From Bacteroidota bacterium (lineage in GTDB: Bacteria > Bacteroidota > Ignavibacteria > UBA10030 > UBA8401): DNA of 6,291 bases. The notes beneath the pieces are model-generated. The model was not told the origin of the DNA. It saw only the letters and a program-made list of their open reading frames with translations, and made no database searches. The stretch covers positions 1 to 6,291 of the forward strand of contig JAVBYA010000059.1 in assembly GCA_030824295.1 (NCBI GenBank), in the 5' to 3' direction. The translations under genes and the position numbers were made by a program. Numbering within the stretch: the stretch's first letter is position 1; each line of letters begins with the position of its first letter. Positions 1 to 4,920 of this stretch are shown here, in pieces.

Positions 1-211
1 CGACCGTGCAGACCGCTGCCGCTTTCCATGAAGCGGAGAGACGGACGACCGTTCCTGGCGTGCCGTTCCCCCAGACGGGAGCGTCGGTCCGCTGCTGCAG
101 TACCATACCGTCCGCAAAGAGCGGATGCAGGGTGAGCGGCTGCGCGGTGAGGGCAAGTGAAAAGAAAAGGATCATTGGGATCACACAAGTGAAGAGGAGT
201 CGGGTCGTCAT
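1..211 (-). CDS. Sialate O-acetylesterase, N-terminal fragment (cut by window edge)
   Basis: The minus strand from the ATG at 211 is open to the window edge (70 codons). It begins with a short basic segment (MTTR) and a hydrophobic stretch ending near LTAQ at residues 21-24, which reads as a Sec signal peptide with cleavage around residue 23. The mature part begins with LHPLFADGMVLQQ followed by APVWGNGTPGTVV. This is the hallmark start of sialate O-acetylesterases and related SGNH-like carbohydrate esterases (PLFxDxMVLQQ, then PVWGxAxPG). Family members remove O-acetyl groups from sialic acids or other glycans in the periplasm or outside the cell. The catalytic residues would lie beyond the edge. 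An in-frame TAG six codons upstream of the ATG fixes the start. It is divergent from the DUF1801 gene. The family call is firm; the substrate is unknown. Confidence 0.85.
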   Translation of the reverse strand, partial: MTTRLLFTCVIPMILFFSLALTAQPLTLHPLFADGMVLQQRTDAPVWGNGTPGTVVRLSASWKAAAVCTV

Positions 212-225
212 GGCTGTATCGGTTC

Positions 226-255
226 GCTATAAGTGGGAAATACATACTTGAGCAA
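226..255 (-). promoter_or_regulatory. Weak candidate promoter for the esterase gene
   Basis: On the minus strand TTGCTC (255-250) is followed after 18 bp by TATAGC (231-226), a loose sigma70-like pair. Transcription would begin only a few bases before the ATG at 211. The match is poor and may be chance. Confidence 0.2.
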
Positions 256-283
256 CAGTACGTTAGAGAAATATTGCAGAAAG

Positions 284-313
284 TTCAACCGGGGAAACGA
301 TGCTCCGGTTGAA
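284..313. repeat. Inverted repeat in the divergent intergenic region, possible operator
   Basis: TTCAACCGGGG (284-294) pairs with CTCCGGTTGAA (303-313) across an 8-base loop. This gives 11-bp arms with one G-T wobble. There is no T-tract, and it lies between two divergent gene starts, so a terminator role is unlikely. Its right arm overlaps the -35 hexamer of the putative DUF1801 promoter, as expected of a repressor operator. It could instead be a stray REP-like palindrome. Confidence 0.5.
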
Positions 314-337
314 TCATCATCCGGTGTGTGCTATATT
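309..337 (+). promoter_or_regulatory. Candidate promoter for the DUF1801 gene
   Basis: TTGAAT (309-314) and TATATT (332-337) are separated by exactly 17 bp, a good sigma70-type arrangement. It would start transcription about 18 bases before the ATG at 362. The second box (TATATTCT) also partly resembles the Bacteroidota -7 box. This is motif matching only. Confidence 0.4.
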
Positions 338-361
338 CTTCCATCATCAACTTGGAGCCCC

Positions 362-781
362 ATGAAAGCGATCGCATCCACCATCCCCGCGTATCACCGC
401 GCACTCACTGTCGATGAGCGGGCCGTCTGTGAACGGCTGCAGCAGGAGATCCAGCGCGCACTGCCGGGATCCGAAAGCAGCATCTGGCACGGCAGTCCGG
501 TCTGGTTCATCGACGGCAATCCGGTCGTCGGATATCACAAACTGAAGGACGGCATCCGTCTTCTGTTCTGGAGCGGCCAGTCGTTCGATGAGGAGGGACT
601 CACTCCGGAGGGGACGTTCAAAGCGGCAGAGGTGCGGTACACTGATGCGGACCAGATCAAAGTGACGCACCTGCGCCGCTGGCTCCGTAAAGCGAAACTC
701 ATCCAGTGGGACTACAAGAACATCGTCAAACGCAAAGGAAAGCTGGTGCGGATCGAGTCTCGAGGAGGAAGAGCTTCGTGA
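362..781 (+). CDS. DUF1801 (YdhG-like) protein
   Basis: A 139-residue cytoplasmic protein. The frame is open further upstream, but family homology begins at the ATG at 362, preceded by GGAG at 355-358. Visible DUF1801 hallmarks are the WHGSPVWF motif (residues 42-49), the following strand GNPVVGYHKLKDGIRLLFWSG (52-72), the LTPEGTF turn (80-86) and the C-terminal helix around LRRWLRKA (104-111) ending in a basic tail. The family is small and single-domain, of usual length here, and has no established biochemical activity; members are often annotated YdhG or YdeI-like. No membrane segment or signal peptide is visible. It is divergent from the esterase and appears monocistronic, since a hairpin follows its stop codon and the next gene is 452 bp away. 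The family call is firm; the function is unknown. Confidence 0.82.
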   Translation: MKAIASTIPAYHRALTVDERAVCERLQQEIQRALPGSESSIWHGSPVWFIDGNPVVGYHKLKDGIRLLFWSGQSFDEEGLTPEGTFKAAEVRYTDADQIKVTHLRRWLRKAKLIQWDYKNIVKRKGKLVRIESRGGRAS

Positions 782-785
782 GATT

Positions 786-825
786 GTATCATTGAATCAT
801 TGATCCATCGGATCATTAACGATAC
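786..825 (+). terminator. Imperfect hairpin just after the DUF1801 stop codon
   Basis: TGATCC (801-806) and GGATCA (810-815) form a stem around a 3-base loop. The outer arms GTATCATTGA (786-795) and TTAACGATAC (816-825) extend it, with one mismatch, one G-U pair and a 5-base left bulge. It begins five bases after the stop. There is no T-tract, so it may stabilise the 3' end rather than act as an intrinsic terminator. Confidence 0.35.
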
Positions 826-893
826 GCGTACATTCGATCGTCAATGATCCTGCCACGCATGGGCGATCTGAGTTTTGTGGTGTTCTTTTCATT

Positions 894-913
894 CCCCGGG
901 ATGAATCCCGGGG
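894..913. repeat. REP-like GC-rich palindrome
   Basis: CCCCGGGA (894-901), TGAA loop and TCCCGGGG (906-913) give a perfect 8-bp stem in otherwise T-rich DNA. Read as protein it gives PGMNPGA. Spurious translations of the form PGxxPGA are familiar from dispersed intergenic palindromes in many bacterial genomes, some linked to REP-associated (IS200-like) transposases. Assignment to such a family is inference; no transposase is present in the window. Confidence 0.5.
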
Positions 914-967
914 CTTTGAGTTACCGTGTTCCGTTGGTGTTTTCGTGCCTTGGTAGTTCTGTAATGC

Positions 968-988
968 GGACAGGATATCATCCCGTCC
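968..988. repeat. Small hairpin in the T-rich stretch
   Basis: GGAC-A-GGAT (968-976), ATC loop, ATCC-C-GTCC (980-988) fold into two 4-bp stems separated by one A/C mismatch. It lies just before the first copy of the direct repeat and may belong to the same element. Confidence 0.35.
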
Positions 989-996
989 TACATTTG

Positions 997-1200
997 TTCT
1001 GCGTTATTCTGAACGATCTGCGGGAGGTCTTTTTTTTATTCCCTCTTGCTCATCGACTTGCGCATCTTTCTTTTACACATACCTCCTTCTCTTTGCAGGC
1101 TCTTGAGTTGCTGATTCCGTATTATTCTGCGTTATTCTGCGGAATCTGCGGGACGTATTTTATTCTTCTTGTGCATCGACCTGCTGTGCTTTTGTCATTT
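997..1200. repeat. Two diverged direct repeats, 128 bp apart
   Basis: TTCTGCGTTATTCTG occurs exactly at 997-1011 and 1125-1139. In both copies it continues as ATCTGCGGGA (1016-1025 and 1144-1153), a T-run ending in ATTC, and a CATCGAC-type segment (near 1051 and 1174). The second copy also carries an exact 10-base tandem, TTATTCTGCG twice (1122-1141). A looser echo, GGCTTTGAGTT (912-922) against GGCTCTTGAGTT (1099-1110), suggests an older multi-copy element. These resemble dispersed intergenic repeats, not a gene. Confidence 0.55.
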
Positions 1201-1221
1201 CCATTTCACGTCCGGTTTTCG

Positions 1222-1229
1222 TAGCTTTG
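1222..1229 (+). promoter_or_regulatory. Bacteroidota-type -7 box before the operon
   Basis: TAGCTTTG is an exact match to TAnnTTTG, the -7 element used by the primary sigma factor of Bacteroidota. Transcription would start close to the ATG at 1234, giving an almost leaderless message. This agrees with the absence of a Shine-Dalgarno sequence there. No good TTTG-type -33 box is seen at the expected 18-21 bp upstream (only TTTC), so confidence is moderate. Confidence 0.35.
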
Positions 1230-1233
1230 TTCC

Positions 1234-2700
1234 ATGAAACTAGATGACGTGTTCCTTCCGTTCCGCACTCATATCGTCGGCATCGACGCACGGTTCACTT
1301 CGCAGTACGGCGAACAGCCGCTCGTATATGCGGACTGGACCGCCAGTGGACGCCTCTACGCCCCCATCGAGCAGAAGATGCTCCACTCCTTCGGTCCGTT
1401 CGTCGGCAATACGCATTCGGAATCGTCCGTCACCGGCGGACTGATGACGCATGCGTACCACCACGCCCACGAGATCATCAAGAAGCATGTGCATGCGGAC
1501 GGGGACGATGTGCTGCTGTTCATCGGCTCCGGGATGACCGCCGCCATCAACAAGTTCCAGCGGATCCTCGGCGTGAAAGTGCCGGAGCGGTTCCGCGACA
1601 GTTTCGAGATCCCGGACAATGAGCGCCCCGTCGTCTTCGTCACCCACATGGAGCATCATTCCAATCAGACCACGTGGTATGAGACGATCGCCGATGTGGT
1701 GGTGCTCGAGCCGACGGAGGACGGACTGGTGGATGTGCAGAGTCTGCGCGACGCGCTCCGCTTCCATGCGGACCGGACGATGAAGATCGGCTCCTTCTCC
1801 GCCTGCTCCAATGTGACCGGCATCGCCACGCCGTACCATGAACTGGCCGCGGTGATGCACGAGTTCGGCGGTATCGCCATCATCGACTTCGCTGCGAGTG
1901 CTCCGTACGTGGAGATCGACATGCATCCCGCCGATACGGATCAGCGGCTGGACGCGGTCATCTTCTCGCCGCACAAATTCCTCGGCGGACCCGGCACACC
2001 CGGCATACTGCTGTTCAACAAGCAGCTCTACACATTGAAATCCCCGGACCAGCCGGGCGGCGGCACGGTACTCTGGACGAATCCCTGGGGCGAGCATATG
2101 TTCTCGCCGGACATCGAGATCCGCGAGGACGGCGGTACACCGGCATTCCTGCAGGCGATCAAAGCGTCGCTCGCTGTGCAATTGAAGGAACAGATGGGTG
2201 TTGAACGGATCGCTGCGCGCGAACATGCACTCGGCGAAATGATGTTCGGACTGATGGAGAAGGTTCCGCACCTGCATCTGCTGGCGGAACGGGTGCGCGA
2301 ACGGCTTTGCGTGTTCTCCTTCTACTTCGACCATATCCATTACAATCTCGCGGTGAAGCTGCTGAACGACCGCTTCGGTATCCAGGCGCGCGGAGGATGT
2401 TCCTGCGCCGGAACGTACGGTCACTATCTGCTGCACGTGGACAAACAGCACAGCAAATCCATCACCGATAAGATCAATGCCGGGGACCTCTCCGATAAAC
2501 CGGGCTGGGTCCGCATCTCGCTCCACCCCACCACAACGGAGCAGGAAGTGCAGAACATCGGCGATGCGCTCGCACAGATCGCGCGGAATATCGGCACGTG
2601 GAAGGAAGATTACCGGTACGATACGCATTCCAACGAGTATCATCACCGTCAGGAGAACGGCCTGCTGGCAGCAATGGCAGGTCAATGGTTCAAAGTGTGA
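1234..2700 (+). CDS. Class V aminotransferase-fold PLP enzyme, cysteine desulfurase-like
   Basis: 488 residues, full-length, fold type I PLP enzyme. Visible landmarks in order are the N-terminal YADWTASGR (32-40), FIGSGMTAAIN (96-106) at the PLP phosphate-binding position, EHHSN (140-144) with the His that stacks on the cofactor in this family, IIDFA (216-220) whose Asp218 should contact the pyridine nitrogen, and SPHKFLGGPG (245-254) with Lys248 as the Schiff-base lysine. RGGCSCAG (386-393) places Cys391 where SufS-type desulfurases carry their catalytic cysteine (RxGxxCA), with a second cysteine at 389. This points to a cysteine desulfurase, selenocysteine lyase or C-S lyase type reaction rather than simple transamination. 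At 488 residues it is longer than SufS (about 406), the extra length lying partly in 258-300 and the C-terminus. It is first gene of the operon. The substrate is unknown. Confidence 0.85.
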   Translation: MKLDDVFLPFRTHIVGIDARFTSQYGEQPLVYADWTASGRLYAPIEQKMLHSFGPFVGNTHSESSVTGGLMTHAYHHAHEIIKKHVHADGDDVLLFIGSGMTAAINKFQRILGVKVPERFRDSFEIPDNERPVVFVTHMEHHSNQTTWYETIADVVVLEPTEDGLVDVQSLRDALRFHADRTMKIGSFSACSNVTGIATPYHELAAVMHEFGGIAIIDFAASAPYVEIDMHPADTDQRLDAVIFSPHKFLGGPGTPGILLFNKQLYTLKSPDQPGGGTVLWTNPWGEHMFSPDIEIREDGGTPAFLQAIKASLAVQLKEQMGVERIAAREHALGEMMFGLMEKVPHLHLLAERVRERLCVFSFYFDHIHYNLAVKLLNDRFGIQARGGCSCAGTYGHYLLHVDKQHSKSITDKINAGDLSDKPGWVRISLHPTTTEQEVQNIGDALAQIARNIGTWKEDYRYDTHSNEYHHRQENGLLAAMAGQWFKV

Positions 2701-2737
2701 ACGCTCTTCCTCCCGCACCGTATCCCGGAACAACACT

Positions 2738-3151
2738 ATGAAGCAATCCCTCATGTCCATCGTCGGCGGATTGTTCGCCGCCGGCATCCTCTCCGCGCTC
2801 ATCAATATGGCGAACCGGTTCCTCTTCCCGTTGCCGATGGAGATCACGGCGGAGAACATCGCCGGACTGGAAGCATATCTCGCCTCCATGCCGGCCGGTC
2901 CGTATCTGATGTCGCTTGCCGGAATGGTCCTTGCCGGACTCGCCGGAGGATTCACCGCCGGCGTCATCCAGCCCGAGCGGGGGTACCGCAACGCATTGGT
3001 GATCGGCGCATTCTATACGATGTTCACGGTGATGGGAATGACGATGGTGCAGCATCCGCTCAAACTGTGGATCTCCCCCATCGCATCGTACATCCCGTTC
3101 GCGCTGGCCGGAGCGTATTTCGCATCCCTTTCCAAACAGGAGGCACAATGA
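2738..3151 (+). CDS. Small four-helix integral membrane protein, unrecognised
   Basis: 137 residues. The frame extends upstream into the PLP-enzyme gene, but that part reads as an Arg/Ser-rich shadow; the ATG at 2738, 37 bp after the preceding stop, begins a clean membrane protein. Four hydrophobic segments are visible, at about 5-25, 55-78, 85-105 and 112-131. They are rich in Gly/Ala small-residue packing patterns such as GLFAAG and GLAGGFTAG, with a short loop (PMEITAENIAG, 33-43) after the first helix. Cationic residues at the C-terminal tail (SKQEAQ) are few. I do not recognise a named family; it resembles the small hypothetical membrane proteins common in Bacteroidota. Its stop overlaps the DinB start (ATGA, 3148-3151), so the two are translationally coupled. 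A role as membrane partner of the operon is inference. Confidence 0.72.
   Translation: MKQSLMSIVGGLFAAGILSALINMANRFLFPLPMEITAENIAGLEAYLASMPAGPYLMSLAGMVLAGLAGGFTAGVIQPERGYRNALVIGAFYTMFTVMGMTMVQHPLKLWISPIASYIPFALAGAYFASLSKQEAQ
3138..3143 (+). promoter_or_regulatory. Strong Shine-Dalgarno for the DinB gene, inside the previous gene
   Basis: AGGAGG lies four bases before the ATG at 3148, within the last codons of the membrane-protein gene. It fixes the DinB start, even though that frame is open upstream to 3067. Confidence 0.8.
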
Positions 3152-3672
3152 AACTGATCATGAAACCATCCCCGAACGAGTATGCGCCGTACTATGACCG
3201 GTACATCTCCCTGGTGCCGGAGGACGGGATGATCCTGCAGCATCTCTATACTAACCGCAAGATGATCGATGCATTCCTGACCGCAATTCCAGCGGACCGG
3301 TGGGAATATCGGTACGCTGAGGGAAAGTGGACCATCAAAGAGGCGCTGCTGCACGTGATCGATACCGAACGGATCTTCGCTTACCGTGCGCTCACTATCG
3401 CGCGCGGTGACACCACATCTCTTCCGGGATATGAACAGGACGATTACGTGCCGACCTCTGCCGCGAACACACGGAGCAGCGGCAGTCTGCTGGAAGAATA
3501 CGCCGCGGTGCGTCAGGCAACGCTGACGCTGCTGGGGAATCTGCCGGAGGAAGCATGGGGACGAATAGGAACGGCGAATGAAAAACCGGTATCGGTCCGC
3601 GCCATAGCGTACATGCTGGCGGGACACGAGCTGCATCATCTGACCATCATCAAGGAACGATACCTCGCATGA
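3148..3672 (+). CDS. DinB-fold (DinB_2) protein, putative metal-dependent enzyme
   Basis: 174 residues, the usual length for a stand-alone DinB four-helix-bundle protein. Family landmarks are W61 in GKWTIKEALLHVIDTER (59-75), with His69 at the first metal position, and GHELHH (159-164), with His160 and His164 as the likely second and third ligands; together they form the His triad of the superfamily. The stretch LPGYEQDDYV (92-101) is also typical of the DinB_2 branch. The superfamily includes bacillithiol S-transferases, maleylpyruvate isomerases using mycothiol and the DinB domain of EgtB, so thiol-dependent chemistry is a fair guess; substrate unknown. No membrane segment is seen. The start is set by AGGAGG at 3138-3143. 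It overlaps the membrane-protein gene upstream and the methyltransferase gene downstream by 4 bp each, indicating one transcript. Confidence 0.85.
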   Translation: MKLIMKPSPNEYAPYYDRYISLVPEDGMILQHLYTNRKMIDAFLTAIPADRWEYRYAEGKWTIKEALLHVIDTERIFAYRALTIARGDTTSLPGYEQDDYVPTSAANTRSSGSLLEEYAAVRQATLTLLGNLPEEAWGRIGTANEKPVSVRAIAYMLAGHELHHLTIIKERYLA

Positions 3673-4439
3673 GCCTACTTTCCGCTCCTCCTTCCCTGAC
3701 ACGTCTTCGCAAGATGCTCAAGAATGCGCCGAACCTCCTCTCCGGCTACAATATCTATGTGGATACGGACAAGCTGCGGCTGATCGACACGGTGTTCCGG
3801 ACGGTGATGCCGCAGGCACGCTCCTTTGCAGACCTGGGCGGGGTGTGGAAGGTGAATGCGGGGTATACGCGGTACACGCTCCGCAACCACCGCATTGAGA
3901 ACGGATTCCTGGTAGATACGAATTTTCCAGCAGGACTGCTGGAGGAACTTGCGCGGTTCCCGAACCTGTCAGTGATCCACGGCGATTTCTCCGCGCCGGA
4001 GACGATCGCTAAAGTGAACAGAGCAGAGGTGGTCTTCTTCTTTGATGTGCTGCTGCATCAGGCCAATCCGGACTGGAAGGAGATCGTTGCGCGGTATGCG
4101 CGAACGACCCGCTGCTTTGTGATCTTCAATCAGCAGTACATCCGCAGCGCAGAGACGGTCCGCCTGACCGACCTGCCGCTGGAGGAATACACGTCCGTCG
4201 CCCCGCGCCGTTCGGATGACGTGTACCGGTATGCGTACGACCACGCCGCCGAGATCCATCCGCAGTATAACAAACCGTGGAAGGATATCCACAACATCTT
4301 CCAGTGGGGCATCACGGACAACGACATGCGCGCCACATTCAGCGCACTCGGCTTTGACGAGGTCCATTACCGGAACCACGGCCGCTTCTCCAACCTTCCC
4401 GCCTTCGAGAACCACGCGTTCATCTTTCTAAAAAGATGA
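3669..4439 (+). CDS. Probable class I SAM-dependent methyltransferase
   Basis: 256 residues with a Rossmann-type pattern. FADLGGVWKVNAG (53-65) sits at motif I, the SAM-binding glycine loop. VDTNFP (82-87) falls at the end of the second strand, VIHGDFSAP (102-110) at the acidic motif before the third helix, VVFFFDVLLHQANPDW (121-136) at motif IV, and CFVIFNQQY (149-157) at strand five. The C-terminal part (158-256) contains the likely substrate-specific region and ends in a final strand (HAFIFLKR). Motif I reads DLGGVW rather than the textbook DxGxGxG, as in several divergent families, so some uncertainty remains. It starts at an ATGA overlap with the DinB stop and is the last gene of the operon; a hairpin follows nine bases after its stop. 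It lacks recognisable EgtD features and is shorter. The substrate is unknown. Confidence 0.7.
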   Translation: MSLLSAPPSLTRLRKMLKNAPNLLSGYNIYVDTDKLRLIDTVFRTVMPQARSFADLGGVWKVNAGYTRYTLRNHRIENGFLVDTNFPAGLLEELARFPNLSVIHGDFSAPETIAKVNRAEVVFFFDVLLHQANPDWKEIVARYARTTRCFVIFNQQYIRSAETVRLTDLPLEEYTSVAPRRSDDVYRYAYDHAAEIHPQYNKPWKDIHNIFQWGITDNDMRATFSALGFDEVHYRNHGRFSNLPAFENHAFIFLKR

Positions 4440-4447
4440 CCGATGTC

Positions 4448-4472
4448 GAGGGTCACCTTTGAGGTGACACTC
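4448..4472. repeat. GTCACCT palindrome, copy 1, after the operon
   Basis: GTCACCT (4452-4458), TTG loop and AGGTGAC (4462-4468) form a 7-bp stem. One G/A mismatch and then GAG/CTC extend it to 4448 and 4472. It begins nine bases after the methyltransferase stop, so it could end or stabilise the operon transcript, though no T-tract follows. It shares its core with the hairpins at 4515 and 4670. Confidence 0.65.
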
Positions 4473-4514
4473 AACTATTCTAACATTCAACCTGTCAGAT
4501 TCAAACAAGAATGA

Positions 4515-4545
4515 AGTGAGAGTCACCTCACAGGTGACTCTCACT
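4515..4545. repeat. GTCACCT palindrome, copy 2, perfect 14-bp stem
   Basis: AGTGAGAGTCACCT (4515-4528), CAC loop and AGGTGACTCTCACT (4532-4545) are perfectly complementary. This is the best preserved of the three copies and probably closest to the consensus. The equal stem design with a 3-base loop and a variable loop sequence is typical of a mobile or dispersed REP-like element. Confidence 0.75.
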
Positions 4546-4669
4546 GTCGCCTTCTCGGCGCCCCTCAACTGCCCTTCAACATCGAACAACGTCGCAATTC
4601 CGCACTAAGCACTCCGAAATCGCGCGACGGTTGCGCTCCCCATTGTTTTAGAAGGAGAGAGACGATCAA

Positions 4670-4698
4670 GTGAGGGTCACCTCCGAGGCGACCCTCAC
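4670..4698. repeat. GTCACCT palindrome, copy 3
   Basis: GTGAGGGTCACCT (4670-4682), CCG loop and AGGCGACCCTCAC (4686-4698) form a 13-bp stem with one A/C mismatch. Relative to copy 2, the A-T pair at the fifth stem position from the loop side outward is replaced by G-C (GAGGGTC with GACCCTC), a compensated change that keeps pairing. Confidence 0.7.
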
Positions 4699-4718
4699 CG
4701 ATCGATCTGCACTTCTTG

Positions 4719-4749
4719 GCAATAGGGGTATATTTTTTTCCACTATTGC
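4719..4749. repeat. Hairpin with a T-rich loop at the GC transition
   Basis: GCAATAG (4719-4725) pairs with CTATTGC (4743-4749). After one G/A mismatch, GG (4727-4728) pairs with CC (4740-4741), leaving an 11-base loop containing seven consecutive T. The T-run is in the loop, so this is not a canonical terminator. It sits where the GC content falls and may mark a junction. Confidence 0.4.
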
Positions 4750-4823
4750 TTATCCGGCTCAAAACAGACAATTTACGGCGTTAAAATAATCCGAAAGCGC
4801 GGGGCGGTTCGTTTAGCATGAAG

Positions 4824-4846
4824 TTGACAAATTAAACTCCGTTTAA
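4824..4846 (+). promoter_or_regulatory. TTGACA hexamer beside a TTAAAC/GTTTAA dyad
   Basis: An exact sigma70 -35 hexamer, TTGACA (4824-4829), is followed at once by TTAAAC (4832-4837), TCC and GTTTAA (4841-4846). The dyad lies where a promoter spacer would be, so it may be an operator. No -10 box stands at 16-18 bp (CATTAT at 4852-4857 is 22 bp away), so the promoter call is tentative. Confidence 0.3.
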
Positions 4847-4856
4847 CTCATCATTA

Positions 4857-4900
4857 TGCATAGCAATATTGATTTAAGCTGTTTAATCAATTTATATGCA
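4857..4900. promoter_or_regulatory. Long nested dyad in the leader of the 4921 gene
   Basis: TGCATA (4857-4862) pairs with TATGCA (4895-4900). Inside it, ATTGATT (4868-4874) pairs with AATCAAT (4885-4891), and AA (4876-4877) with TT (4882-4883) around GCTG. It ends ten bases before the ribosome site, so it could be a regulator-binding site or a leader RNA hairpin affecting translation. AT-rich DNA makes chance pairing more likely, but the two nested matches of 6 and 7 bp are notable. Confidence 0.4.
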
Positions 4901-4910
4901 CCTATCGTTT

Positions 4911-4917
4911 AGGAGGG
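4911..4917 (+). promoter_or_regulatory. Strong Shine-Dalgarno for the 4921 membrane protein
   Basis: AGGAGGG lies three bases before the ATG at 4921, one of the two best ribosome sites in the window. It fixes the start and argues that this low-GC frame is a real gene. Confidence 0.8.
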
Positions 4918-4920
4918 ACA

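Larger units (their letters stand above)
782..1233. other. T-rich non-coding stretch with hairpins and degenerate repeats
   Basis: I see no convincing gene here. A 126-codon frame (844-1224, plus strand) is open, but its product is a low-complexity Phe/Leu/His/Ser string with no family resemblance. The openness is explained by the strong T bias of the plus strand. What it does hold is a post-stop hairpin (786-825), a GC-rich palindrome (894-913), a smaller hairpin (968-988), two diverged direct repeats 128 bp apart (from 997 and 1125) and a Bacteroidota-type -7 box (1222-1229). This looks like accumulated repetitive intergenic elements upstream of the operon. Confidence 0.6.
4440..4920. other. 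Intergenic stretch with palindromes, crossing the GC transition
   Basis: No gene is supported here. A 68-codon minus-strand frame (4565-4771) lacks a ribosome site and is formed largely by the repeats. The left part (4440-4700) is GC-rich and holds three related GTCACCT/AGGTGAC hairpins. Between the second and third lie a CGTCGC/GCGACG inverted pair (4590-4595 and 4624-4629) and an oligo-purine tract (4651-4663). From about 4705 the sequence becomes AT-rich, with a hairpin at 4719-4749, a TTGACA hexamer and nested dyads leading into the gene at 4921. The boundary between core-like and foreign-like DNA therefore falls here. Confidence 0.6.

Noticed and set aside
6..251. 81-codon plus-strand frame at the left edge
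   Set aside because: It overlaps the sialate O-acetylesterase N-terminus on the other strand, which has a signal peptide and a family hallmark. The plus-strand product has neither.
844..1224. 126-codon plus-strand frame in the T-rich gap
   Set aside because: The product is a low-complexity Phe/Leu/His/Ser string spanning hairpins and direct repeats. It has no ribosome site, and its openness follows from T bias.
1240..2991. Minus-strand open frame of 583 codons opposite the PLP enzyme gene
   Set aside because: It lies antisense to a clearly conserved enzyme. Its product is Arg/His/Glu-rich with no family pattern, as expected from the codon bias of the GC-rich sense gene.
4448..4698. CRISPR array
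   Set aside because: The repeated units are themselves palindromes of 25-31 bases that differ in sequence. Spacing is irregular (centres about 70 and 154 bp apart) and there are only three copies.
4565..4771. 68-codon minus-strand frame in the palindrome-rich gap
   Set aside because: It is made largely of the third palindrome and neighbouring inverted pairs, has no ribosome site and resembles no protein family.
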